Positions 44,272 through 53,068 of a stretch of 64,000 bases of DNA are shown piece by piece. Both the position numbers and the translations under genes were made by a program. The number at the start of each line of letters is the position of its first letter. The first letter of the stretch is position 1. The DNA is from Motilibacter deserti (GTDB lineage: Bacteria > Actinomycetota > Actinomycetes > Motilibacterales > Motilibacteraceae): positions 333,480 to 397,479 of the forward strand of contig NZ_JAANNP010000001.1 of assembly GCF_011250635.1 (NCBI RefSeq), written 5' to 3'. The notes under the pieces were generated by a model. That model made no database searches. It saw nothing but the letters and a program-made list of their open reading frames with translations, and had not been told where the DNA came from.

Positions 44272-45120
44272 TCAGAGCCCCGGCCCGGCGCCCCGCGCCA
44301 GCCCCGAGCGCACCCGCGCGGCTGTGACCGCCTCCACCGGCAGCTCGGGTAGCAGCGACTCGATCTCGGCCGGCTCCAGCCCGTCAGCGAGCAGCCGGTC
44401 GAGGAGGGCGTCCGCCTCGTGCGGCGGCACCGGCAGCGTCAGCCCGGCGTCGGCGAGCGCCGCCTCGGCGAGAAACCGCGCCGTGGCCAGGTCCGCCTGC
44501 TCGGCCGGCGGCTCGACCGCGGGCACGGCGGCTCGCGCGGCCGACTCCGCCGCCCGCACCAGCGAGAGCGGCAGCCCTTCGTTCTCCACCTCGAGCAGCG
44601 GCACGTCCCCCAGGGCCGCGAGCACGAGCTGCTCGGCCTCCACCTGCAACGGGTCGGACCACTCGGCCGCACGTACGACGGCGACCAGGTCGTCCTCGTC
44701 CTCGCCCACATCACTGGCCAGCTCGGCCCACGCCTCGGGACAGGTCTTCCTCGCCCGGTCGGCCGCCTGGACGCACGTCTCGAGCACGAACGGGACCAGC
44801 ACCTGCTCCTCGAGCCGCTGGGCGTAGACCCCGCCCTCCGGCATCAGCGCCCCGAGCGCATCGCGGAAGGTGCCCGGCCGGGCCTCCCCCAGCTCCAGCG
44901 GACGGTCCTCCTCGCCTCCGAGCGGCAGCTCCGCCGCGGCCCGTGAGCCCAGCGTCTCCCCGCTCGGCGCCACGCGCCCGTGGCGCCGCTGCTGGTGCGG
45001 ACGGTCCGACAGGCCGACCGCCCACGCGCACACCTCGACGATGAGCGCCGCACCCCGCTCGCGCAGCACCTGCCGCGTCAGCGGGCCCAGCTCCCCGTCG
45101 AACACCACGTCGTCGAACAC
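44272..45120 (-). CDS. Hypothetical protein downstream of glnE
   Basis: A 282-residue acidic, Leu/Ala/Glu-rich helical protein with no signal peptide or membrane span. No catalytic motif is visible. Seen stretches: AALIVEVCAWAVGLSD, YAQRLEEQVLVPFVLETC, ADALLDRLLADGLEPAEIESLL. GTG 45120 has GGAG upstream and starts 31 nt after the glnE stop, so it is likely in the glnE operon. Function unknown. Confidence 0.7.
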   Translation of the reverse strand: MFDDVVFDGELGPLTRQVLRERGAALIVEVCAWAVGLSDRPHQQRRHGRVAPSGETLGSRAAAELPLGGEEDRPLELGEARPGTFRDALGALMPEGGVYAQRLEEQVLVPFVLETCVQAADRARKTCPEAWAELASDVGEDEDDLVAVVRAAEWSDPLQVEAEQLVLAALGDVPLLEVENEGLPLSLVRAAESAARAAVPAVEPPAEQADLATARFLAEAALADAGLTLPVPPHEADALLDRLLADGLEPAEIESLLPELPVEAVTAARVRSGLARGAGPGL

Positions 45121-45151
45121 CGCTCCAGAATGCCCTGCGACCCGGGCGGGG

Positions 45152-48100
45152 TCAGCCGAAGAAGACCCGGTCGAAGGCCGCCCGCGCCCGTCGCGTGGTG
45201 CGCTTGTGGTCCTCCAGCAGCTGCCCGCCGCCTCCCGGCGGGTAGCCGAGCAGGCGGGCCACCGCGGACACCTCGCGCAGGTCCTTGGGCAGCTCCGACC
45301 CCGTGCGCCCGCGGACGAGCACGACGGCATCGCGCAGCCGGGACGCGAGCACCCACGCCGTCCGCAGCGCCTCGGCGTCCTCGGCGTCCAGCAGGCCCGC
45401 CTCGGCCGCGGCAGCCAGTGCAGGCAGCGTCTGCGGAGTGCGCAGCCCGGGCACGTCGGCCGCGTGCCGCAGCTGCAGCAGCTGGACCGCCCACTCCACG
45501 TCGGAGATGCCGCCCGGCCCCAGCTTGAGGTTGCGCGACCGGTCCCCGCCGCGGGGAAGCCGCTCCGCCTCGACGCGCGCCTTGATCCGGCGGATCTCGC
45601 GCACGTCGTTCTCCGGCAGCCCGTCCGCCGGCCAGCGCAGCGGCTCGATCATCTCGAGGAAGCCGCGCCCGAGCTCGGCGTCCCCCGCGACCGGCGCGGC
45701 GCGCAGCAGGGCCTGTCGCTCCCAGACGGCCCCCCAGCGGGCGTAGTACGCGGCGTAGGAGCCCAGCGTCCGCACCAGCGGCCCCTGCCGGCCCTCCGGG
45801 CGCAGGTCGGCGTCGACGACGAGCGGCGGGTCGGGGGCGGGCAGCGCGAGCACGCGGCGCAGCTCGTTCGCCACGGCGTACGCCGCCTCGGCCGCGTCGT
45901 GGTCGTCCGCCCCCGGCACGGGCGAGTGCACGAACATCACGTCGGCGTCGCTGGCGAATCCCATCTCGCCGCCGCCGAGCCGGCCCATGCCGATCACGGC
46001 GATGCGTGTGGGCAGGGGGCCGCGGCGCTCGCCGGCGACGAACCGCATGGCAGCGTCGAGCCCGCCGGCGAGCGTGGCGGCGGCCACGTCGCTGAGCGCC
46101 GTGCCCACCTGCTCCACGTCGAGCAGGCCGAGGACGTCGGCCGCAGCCACGCGGAAGAGCTCGCGGCGGCGGACCGCACGGGTCACGGCCGCCGCGATCG
46201 TGGGGTCCTCGTGCCGGCGGACGCTCGCGAGCACCTCCTCGCCGAGCTGGAGCTGCCGCCGCGGCTGCAGCTCGGCGTCGTCGCCGAGCATGCCGACGGC
46301 CTCGGGCGCGCGTAGCAGCAGGTCCGCGGCGTAGCGGCTGGAGGCGAGCACGAGGGCGAGCCGTTGGGCCGTCTCACCCTCGTCGCGCAGGGTCCGGAGA
46401 TACCACGGCGTGTCCCCCAAGGCGTCACTCACCTGGCGGAAGGCGAGCAGGCCGGCGTCGGGATCCGCCGCGTCGGCGAACCAGCCCAGCAGGGCCGGCA
46501 GCAGCGCGCGCTGGATCGCCGCCCGGCGGCGCACGCCGGTGGTGAGGGCCTCCAGGTGGCGCAGCGCTCCGGCGGGGTCGGCGTAGCCGAGCGCCTCGAG
46601 CCGGGCCCGCGCGGCCTCGGGTGCCAGCCGGGCCTCGCCCGGGGAGAGCCGGGCGACGGCCTGCAGCAGCGGGCGGTAGAACAGCTTCTCGTGCAGCCGC
46701 CGGACCTCGAGCGCGTGCCGCTTCCACTCACGCACGAGCTCCAGGGCCGGGTCCCCGCCGAGCCCGAGGGACCGGCCGATGCGGCGCAGGTCCGCCGAGT
46801 CCTCCGGCACCAGGTGGGTGCGCCGCAGCCGGTGCATCTGGATGCGGTGCTCGAGGGTGCGCAGGAAGCGGTACGCCTCGTCCAGCTTGGCGGCGTCCTC
46901 GCGCGCGACGTAGCCGCCGTCCGCGAGGGCCGCGAGGGCGTCGAGCGTCGTCGGCGAGCGCAGCTCCTCGTCGCCGCGCCCGTGCACGAGCTGGAGGAGC
47001 TGCACGGCGAACTCGACGTCACGCAGCCCGCCGCGGCCGAGCTTGAGCTGGCGGTCGGCCTGCGCCCGGGGCACGTGGTCCTCGACCCGCCGGCGCATCG
47101 CCTGCACGTCCTGGACGAAGTCGGGCCGCGCCGCCGCCTGCCACACCAGGGGTGAGACGGCGTCGACGTAGTCCTCGCCGAGCCGCCGGTCACCGGCCGA
47201 GGGCCGAGCCTTGAGCAGGGCCTGGAACTCCCATGTCTTGGCCCAGCGCTGGTAGTAGGCGAGATGGCTGCGCAGGGTGCGGACCAGCGGGCCCTGCTTG
47301 CCCTCCGGTCGCAGCGCCGTGTCGACCTCCCACAGCGGACCCTCGGGAGACGGTGCCGAGCAGGCCTTGAGCAGCCCCTGGGCGAGCCGTCCGGCCACCC
47401 GGAGGGCGTCCGCCTCGTCGGCGCCGGGGGCCGGCTCCGCGACGAAGACCACGTCGACGTCGCTGACGTAGTTGAGCTCGCGGCCGCCGCACTTTCCCAT
47501 CCCGATCACTGCGAGCCGGGCGGAGCGGCCGGCGTCCGGCTCGCCGGCCCGAGCGATCGCCAGTGCGGCCTCCAGCGCGGCGTCGGCCAGCTCGGCCAGG
47601 TCTGCGGCGGTGCCCGGCAGGCCGCGCTCGGCGACGAGGTCGCGGGCCGCGACGACCAGCAGCGCCCGGCGGTACGCCGCCCGCAGCGCGTCCACCGCGT
47701 GGTCCGCAGTGGCGACGGGCAGCTCGTCCGTCGCGCGGGCGCCGACCGCGGAGAGGAGCTGCTCGCGCAGCGGGCGCAGCGTGAGCGGAGCGGCCCCGCG
47801 CAGGAGGCGCCAGGCGTCGGGGCTGCGGGTGAGCGTCTCGCCGAGGGCAAGGCTGGCGCCGAGCACCGCCAGCAGGCGGCGGCGCAGGGCCGCGTCGTGC
47901 TGCAGCTCGGCGAGCAGGGCGGACGCGTCCGGCTGGGCGGCGACGACGGCCGAGAGGCCCGCGAGGGCCTGGTCGGGGTCGGGGGCGGCCCCGAGGTCGG
48001 ACAGCAGCCGTCCGTCCTCGGCCAGCGGCGCGAGCGGGCCGGTCTCCAGGGACTGCGCTGCGCGCTCGGCGTCGGTGAACCCCAGCCGCGCCAGGCGGGT

Positions 48101-48157
48101 GCGGCGGTCCCCGCCGGTCGGGCGGGCCGGCGGTGGCTGGGCCGGCACCGTGGTCAC
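45152..48157 (-). CDS. glnE: Glutamine synthetase adenylyltransferase/deadenylylase
   Basis: A 1001-residue enzyme that adds and removes AMP on GS. Two nucleotidyltransferase domains are seen: IGMGKCGGRELNYVSDVDVVFV (about residue 205) and IGMGRLGGGEMGFASDADVMFV (about residue 700), each with the G-G-x-E/D and D-x-D signature and followed by VDTALRPEGKQGPLVRTL or VDADLRPEGRQGPLVRTL. Each has its own helical GlnD_UR-like domain (RDVEFAVQLLQLVHGR; SDVEWAVQLLQLRHAA). GTG 48157 has GGAGGG upstream. Substrate GlnA is in the window. Confidence 0.97.
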   Translation of the reverse strand: MTTVPAQPPPARPTGGDRRTRLARLGFTDAERAAQSLETGPLAPLAEDGRLLSDLGAAPDPDQALAGLSAVVAAQPDASALLAELQHDAALRRRLLAVLGASLALGETLTRSPDAWRLLRGAAPLTLRPLREQLLSAVGARATDELPVATADHAVDALRAAYRRALLVVAARDLVAERGLPGTAADLAELADAALEAALAIARAGEPDAGRSARLAVIGMGKCGGRELNYVSDVDVVFVAEPAPGADEADALRVAGRLAQGLLKACSAPSPEGPLWEVDTALRPEGKQGPLVRTLRSHLAYYQRWAKTWEFQALLKARPSAGDRRLGEDYVDAVSPLVWQAAARPDFVQDVQAMRRRVEDHVPRAQADRQLKLGRGGLRDVEFAVQLLQLVHGRGDEELRSPTTLDALAALADGGYVAREDAAKLDEAYRFLRTLEHRIQMHRLRRTHLVPEDSADLRRIGRSLGLGGDPALELVREWKRHALEVRRLHEKLFYRPLLQAVARLSPGEARLAPEAARARLEALGYADPAGALRHLEALTTGVRRRAAIQRALLPALLGWFADAADPDAGLLAFRQVSDALGDTPWYLRTLRDEGETAQRLALVLASSRYAADLLLRAPEAVGMLGDDAELQPRRQLQLGEEVLASVRRHEDPTIAAAVTRAVRRRELFRVAAADVLGLLDVEQVGTALSDVAAATLAGGLDAAMRFVAGERRGPLPTRIAVIGMGRLGGGEMGFASDADVMFVHSPVPGADDHDAAEAAYAVANELRRVLALPAPDPPLVVDADLRPEGRQGPLVRTLGSYAAYYARWGAVWERQALLRAAPVAGDAELGRGFLEMIEPLRWPADGLPENDVREIRRIKARVEAERLPRGGDRSRNLKLGPGGISDVEWAVQLLQLRHAADVPGLRTPQTLPALAAAAEAGLLDAEDAEALRTAWVLASRLRDAVVLVRGRTGSELPKDLREVSAVARLLGYPPGGGGQLLEDHKRTTRRARAAFDRVFFG

Positions 48158-48170
48158 CTGTGCCCTCCGT

Positions 48171-48704
48171 TCACGGGCGCATCGTCGCACCCGGCGCGGG
48201 CCCGGTGGGGCGGGCGGGTCGGGCCCGGCCGGCGCGGCGCAGCAGCCGGACGTACGGGCTCCAGCGGGCCGGGCTGTGCACGCTCCCCTCGACCGCGAGC
48301 TCGGCCCGGTCGAGCAGGTCCTCGATGAGCGCGTCGTGCAGGTTGCGCAGCGCCAGCGACCACACCAGCCGCGTCGTCCCGTGCACCTCGGCCTCGAGCG
48401 TGTGGCGCAGGACCGTGCCGACGCGCTCGCGGCGCTCCACCTCGAACCGGTGCACGCCGACGACGCCCGCCGGGGACCGGAACCGGAAGACCGCGCTGCG
48501 CGCCGGCTGGTGCGCAACCACGGCGTACCGGATCCGGCCGTGGCCCCCCACGGCGCCGGCCCGGAGCGGGCGGTCGAGGCGCAGCGCGGGCCAGCGGTCC
48601 GACGGCCAGAGCACGTCGCTCTCGCCGCCGAGCGCGTCGACCAGCGCACCGACCGCGTCCGGGTCGGCGAGCAGCAGCCGCTCGTGAACGTTGCGGATCA
48701 GCAT
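48171..48704 (-). CDS. SRPBCC-like hypothetical protein
   Basis: A 177-residue protein starting MLIRNVHERLL, with GHGRIRYAVVAHQPARSAVFRF and LEAEVHGTTRLVWSLALRNLHDALIEDLLDRAE as in SRPBCC/polyketide-cyclase folds, and a basic Pro/Arg tail. ATG 48704 has GGGGAG upstream. It sits between glnA2 and glnE with 13- and 31-nt gaps, so it is probably in the same transcript. Ligand unknown. Confidence 0.75.
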   Translation of the reverse strand: MLIRNVHERLLLADPDAVGALVDALGGESDVLWPSDRWPALRLDRPLRAGAVGGHGRIRYAVVAHQPARSAVFRFRSPAGVVGVHRFEVERRERVGTVLRHTLEAEVHGTTRLVWSLALRNLHDALIEDLLDRAELAVEGSVHSPARWSPYVRLLRRAGRARPARPTGPAPGATMRP

Positions 48705-48735
48705 CCGCGCGCTCCCCCGGCCGGCAGTGCGTCCG

Positions 48736-50073
48736 TCAGAGCACCGGCAGGTAGCGGTTCAGCTCGAACGGCGTGACCTCGCGTCGGTACTCGACCCACT
48801 CCTGGCGCTTGTTGCGCAGGAAGAAGTCGAACACGTGCTCGCCGAGCGTCTCGGCGACGAGCTCGCTGCCCTCCATGACGCGGATCGCCTCGGCGAGGTT
48901 CGAGGGCAGCGGGTTGATGCCCAGCGCCCGCCGCTCGGCGTCGGTCAGCGACCAGACGTCGTCCTCGGCGCCCTCCGGGAGCTCGTAGCCCTGCTCGATG
49001 CCCTTGAGGCCAGCCGCCAGCAGCACCGCGAAGGTCAGGTAGGGGTTGCACGCGGTGTCGGGAGAGCGGATCTCGATGCGCGTCGACCCGCCCTTGTTGG
49101 GCTTGTACATCGGGACGCGCACGAGCGCGGAACGGTTGTTGTGGCCCCAGCAGATGAAGGCCGGCGCCTCGTTCTCGCCCGACAGCCGCTTGTAGGAGTT
49201 CACCCACTGGTTGGTGACCGCCGTGATCTCGGAGGCGTGGCGCAGCAGCCCCGCGATGAACGAGCGGCCCACCTTCGACAGCTGGTACGGCGCCCCGGCC
49301 TCGTGGAAGGCGTTGCGGTCGCCCTCGAACAGCGACAGGTGCGTGTGCATGCCGGAGCCGGCGTGCTCGGTGAACGGCTTGGGCATGAAGGAGGCCTGCA
49401 CCTCCTGCTCGAGCGCGACCTGCTTCATCACGAGGCGGAACGTCATGAGGTTGTCGGCCGTCGTCAGCGCGTCGGCGTAGCGCAGGTCGATCTCCTGCTG
49501 GCCTGGGGCGCCCTCGTGGTGGCTGAACTCCACCGAGATGCCCATCGACTCCAGCATCGTGATCGCCGCGCGCCGGAAGTCGTGCCCGATGCTGTGGGGC
49601 GTGTTGTCGAAGTAGCCCGCCCGGTCCACCGGCACCGGCCGGCCGTCCGCCGCGAGCTCCTTCTCGAAGAGGTAGAACTCGACCTCGGGGTGCGTGTAGA
49701 AGCTGAAGCCGAGGTCGGCCGCCTTGCTCAGGGTGCGCTTGAGGACGTAGCGCGGGTCCGCGAACGACGGCGACCCGTCCGGCATGAGGATGTCGCAGAA
49801 CATCCGGGCGACGCCCGGGGACTCCGCGCGCCAGGGCAGGATCTGGAACGTCGTGGGGTCGGGCTTGGCGAGCATGTCCGACTCGTAGACGCGGGCGAAG
49901 CCCTCGATCGCCGAGCCGTCGAAGCCGATGCCTTCGTTGAAGGCGGCCTCCAGCTCGGCCGGGGCCACGGCCACCGACTTCAAGAAGCCGAGGACGTCGG
50001 TGAACCACAGCCGTACGAAGCGGATGTCGCGTTCCTCGATCGTCCGGAGGACGAACTCTTCCTGCCTACCCAT
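48736..50073 (-). CDS. glnA2: Glutamine synthetase family protein GlnA2 (GSI-alpha type)
   Basis: A 445-residue GS-fold enzyme. It starts MGRQEEFVLRTIEERDIRFV like actinobacterial GlnA2, with FDGSAIEGF, EVEFYLFE, GSGMHTHLSLF and NRSALVRVPMY. It lacks the adenylylation Tyr motif found in the GlnA of this window, so GlnE should not act on it. In Streptomyces a GlnA2 is a gamma-glutamylpolyamine synthetase; whether that holds here cannot be told. AGGAGGA before ATG 50073. Confidence 0.93.
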   Translation of the reverse strand: MGRQEEFVLRTIEERDIRFVRLWFTDVLGFLKSVAVAPAELEAAFNEGIGFDGSAIEGFARVYESDMLAKPDPTTFQILPWRAESPGVARMFCDILMPDGSPSFADPRYVLKRTLSKAADLGFSFYTHPEVEFYLFEKELAADGRPVPVDRAGYFDNTPHSIGHDFRRAAITMLESMGISVEFSHHEGAPGQQEIDLRYADALTTADNLMTFRLVMKQVALEQEVQASFMPKPFTEHAGSGMHTHLSLFEGDRNAFHEAGAPYQLSKVGRSFIAGLLRHASEITAVTNQWVNSYKRLSGENEAPAFICWGHNNRSALVRVPMYKPNKGGSTRIEIRSPDTACNPYLTFAVLLAAGLKGIEQGYELPEGAEDDVWSLTDAERRALGINPLPSNLAEAIRVMEGSELVAETLGEHVFDFFLRNKRQEWVEYRREVTPFELNRYLPVL

Positions 50074-50160
50074 GGCCGCATCCTCCTATGAACCGTGTGT
50101 CGCCGAGGTTACGGGTCCTCCGCGTGTCACGGAGGGAGCTCTCGCCCCTACGCTCGTGTC

Positions 50161-52005
50161 GTGCCTCAGATGCGAATCGCGCTCGCTCAGGTCAACCCCG
50201 TGGTCGGCGCCGTCTCGGCCAACGCCCAGCTCGTGGTCGACAGCGTCCGGGAGGCGGCCGCGCAGGGAGCGCACCTCGTCGCCCTGCCGGAGCTCGCCCT
50301 GACGGGCTACCCGGTCGAGGACCTCGCCCTGCGCAAGACGTTCCAGACGGCCTCCCGCACCGAGCTGGCCCGGCTCGCCACGCGGCTGGCCGACGAGGGC
50401 CTCGGCGACACCGTCGTGGTCGTCGGCTACCTCGACGCGCTGCCCGACGCGGTGCCCCAGCTCGGCAAGCCCGCCGGCTGCCCGCAGAACGCCGCGGCGT
50501 TCCTGCACGGCGGCCGGGTGGTCGCCCGCTACGCCAAGCACCACCTGCCGAACTACGGCGTCTTCGACGAGTTCCGCTACTTCGTCCCGGGCAACTCGCT
50601 CGCCGTCGCGCGGGTGCACGGCGTCGACGTCGCGCTCGTGATCTGCGAGGACCTCTGGCAGGACGGCGGCCCGGCGGCGGTCGCCCGCGAGGCCCAGGCC
50701 GGCCTGCTCCTCGTCGTGAACGCGTCCCCCTACGAGCGCAACAAGGACGACGCCCGCTGCGGCCTGCTGCGCCGGCGCGCCGCCGAAGCCGGCTGCACCG
50801 CCGCGTACGTCAACATGGTCGGCGGCCAGGACGAGCTGGTCTTCGACGGGGACTCGATGGCCGTTGCGGCCGACGGCGCCATCCTCGCCCGCGCACCGCA
50901 GTTCGACGAGACGATCCTCTACGTCGACCTCGACCTGCCGGCGGCGACCGCGCCGGTCGACGACGCCGAGAGCCACCTCGAGGCGCCCGACGGCAGCCAC
51001 GTCCGCATCGAGCGGGTCGTCATCTCCGCCGACCCGGTGCCGGCGTACGAGGCGGTGCAGGCGCCGATCGCCGAGCGGACCTCCGACGAGGCCGAGGTCT
51101 ACGGCGCCCTCGTGCTGGGGCTGCGCGACTACGTGCGCAAGAACGGCTTCCGCTCGGTCGCGCTCGGCCTGTCCGGCGGCATCGACTCCGCCCTCACCGC
51201 GGCCATCGCGTGCGACGCCATCGGCGCGGAGAACGTCTACGGCGTCTCGCTGCCCAGCAGCTACTCCTCGGGCCACTCGAAGGACGACGCGGCCGACCTC
51301 GCCGAGCGCACCGGAGCGCACTACTCCACGGTGGCCATCGCCCCGATGGTCGAGGCGTTCCTGTCCCAGCTGGAGCTGACCGGCCTGGCCGAGGAGAACC
51401 TGCAGGCACGCGTGCGCGGCACGACGCTGATGGGGCTGTCCAACCAGCACGGCCACCTCGTGCTGGCGACCGGCAACAAGAGCGAGCTCGCAGTCGGCTA
51501 CTCGACGCTCTACGGCGACGCGGTCGGCGGCTACGCCCCGCTCAAGGACGTGCCGAAGACGATGGTCTGGGACCTCTCGTGGTGGCGCAACCGCGACGCG
51601 GAGGAGCGCGGCGAGCGTCCGCCGATTCCGGAGAACTCGATCACGAAAGAGCCTTCTGCCGAGCTGCGGCCGGACCAGCGCGACACCGACTCGCTGCCGG
51701 ACTACAAGCTGCTCGACGCCGTGCTCGACCACTACGTCGAGCAGGACCTCGGGGTGGCCGACATCGTCGCCGCCGGCTTCGACCCCGACCTGGTCGAGCG
51801 CATCCTGCGGATGGTCGACGCGGCGGAGTACAAGCGCCGGCAGTACCCGCCGGGCCCGAAGATCTCTGCACGCAACTTCGGCCGTGACCGGCGGCTGCCG
51901 ATCACCAGCCGGTGGCGCGAGACGGCGCCGGGAGCGCATGCCGAGACGGCGCCTCCGGCTGTGACCTCGCCGCCCGGGGAGGGCTCGGCCGTCACCGGCG
52001 CCTGA
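50161..52005 (+). CDS. nadE: Glutamine-dependent NAD+ synthase
   Basis: A 614-residue two-domain enzyme. The N-terminal nitrilase-like glutaminase has the E-K-C triad: Glu in LVALPELALTGYP, Lys in YAKHHLPNYGVFDE, Cys in LVICEDLWQ. The C-terminal synthetase domain has the P-loop LGLSGGIDSAL and NKSELAVGYSTLYGDAVGGYAPLKDV. A 40-residue Pro/Ala tail is extra. GTG 50161 lies 6 nt after TACGCT (50149-50154), so probably leaderless; ATG 50170 is an alternative. Divergent from glnA2. Confidence 0.96.
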   Translation: MPQMRIALAQVNPVVGAVSANAQLVVDSVREAAAQGAHLVALPELALTGYPVEDLALRKTFQTASRTELARLATRLADEGLGDTVVVVGYLDALPDAVPQLGKPAGCPQNAAAFLHGGRVVARYAKHHLPNYGVFDEFRYFVPGNSLAVARVHGVDVALVICEDLWQDGGPAAVAREAQAGLLLVVNASPYERNKDDARCGLLRRRAAEAGCTAAYVNMVGGQDELVFDGDSMAVAADGAILARAPQFDETILYVDLDLPAATAPVDDAESHLEAPDGSHVRIERVVISADPVPAYEAVQAPIAERTSDEAEVYGALVLGLRDYVRKNGFRSVALGLSGGIDSALTAAIACDAIGAENVYGVSLPSSYSSGHSKDDAADLAERTGAHYSTVAIAPMVEAFLSQLELTGLAEENLQARVRGTTLMGLSNQHGHLVLATGNKSELAVGYSTLYGDAVGGYAPLKDVPKTMVWDLSWWRNRDAEERGERPPIPENSITKEPSAELRPDQRDTDSLPDYKLLDAVLDHYVEQDLGVADIVAAGFDPDLVERILRMVDAAEYKRRQYPPGPKISARNFGRDRRLPITSRWRETAPGAHAETAPPAVTSPPGEGSAVTGA

Positions 52006-52100
52006 CCGGCTCCGCGCCGCGCGCGGGGACCGCCGCGAGTGGCACGATGGCGGCAGTCCGGGGACGCGTCAGAGCGCCTCGAGATGCGCAGGGAGACCTC

Positions 52101-52934
52101 ATGTCCGAGCAGAGCTACTTCTCCACCTTGCCGCCGGGCCGCCGCGTGACGGTGCGCGACGTCGCCGAGGCGAAGGCCCGCGGCGAGCGCTGGCCGATGC
52201 TGACGGCGTACGACGCGCTGACGGCCGGGGTCTTCGAGGAGGCCGGCGTGCCCGTCCTGCTCGTCGGGGACAGCGCGGGCACGACGGTCTTCGGGCACGC
52301 CACGACGGTCCCGGTCACCGTCGACGACCTGCTCCCCCTCGTCGCCGCCGTCGTACGCGGCACCTCCCGTGCGCTCGTCGTCGCCGACCTGCCGTTCGGG
52401 AGCTATCAGGCGTCGCCGGCGCAGGCGCTGGGCTCGGCCGCCCGCTTCCTCAAGGAGGCGGGCGCGCACGCGGTCAAGCTCGAGGGGGGCCGCCGCGTCG
52501 TCGCGCAGGTCGAGGCGCTGGTCGAGTCCGGCGTCCCGGTGATGGGCCATCTGGGCCTCACGCCGCAGTCGGTGAACGCGTTCGGCGGCTACCGGGTGCA
52601 GGGCCGGGGCGAGGCCGGCGACCGGTTGCTGGAGGACGCGCTCGCGCTCGAGGCCGCCGGCGCCTTCGCGGTGGTGCTGGAGGTCGTCCCGGCCGAGCTG
52701 GCGGAGCGCGTGACGAAGTCGCTGACGATCCCCACGGTCGGCATCGGAGCGGGCGCCGGGACCGACGCCCAGGTGCTCGTCTGGCAGGACATGGCGGGGC
52801 TGACCCCTGGCCGCCCGCCGAAGTTCGTGAAGCGCTACGCCGACGTGCGCGGCGTGCTCACCGACGCCGCCCGGCGCTTCGCCGACGACGTCCTCGCGGG
52901 CGCCTACCCGCCCGAGGAGAACACCTACCACTGA
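52101..52934 (+). CDS. panB: 3-methyl-2-oxobutanoate hydroxymethyltransferase
   Basis: A 277-residue PanB, the first enzyme of pantothenate synthesis. Motifs: MLTAYDALTAGVFEEAGVPVLLVGDSAG (split by active-site Asp), PFGSYQASPAQAL, AVKLEGG, MGHLGLTPQSVNAFGGYRVQG and IGIGAGAGTDAQVLVWQDM-like end. GGGAG lies 7 nt before ATG 52101. panC/panD are not in the window. Confidence 0.96.
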   Translation: MSEQSYFSTLPPGRRVTVRDVAEAKARGERWPMLTAYDALTAGVFEEAGVPVLLVGDSAGTTVFGHATTVPVTVDDLLPLVAAVVRGTSRALVVADLPFGSYQASPAQALGSAARFLKEAGAHAVKLEGGRRVVAQVEALVESGVPVMGHLGLTPQSVNAFGGYRVQGRGEAGDRLLEDALALEAAGAFAVVLEVVPAELAERVTKSLTIPTVGIGAGAGTDAQVLVWQDMAGLTPGRPPKFVKRYADVRGVLTDAARRFADDVLAGAYPPEENTYH

Positions 52935-53068
52935 GTCTCCCGTCACACCGAGCCGCTTGCGCTCCGGTCCTCCGGGCACACTCGTCGTTCGTGGCGAGTT
53001 CGCACGCCGCACGCCTCGACACTGCACAATGACGCGGCACGCCTCGACGACACGCCCGGAGGACCGAG

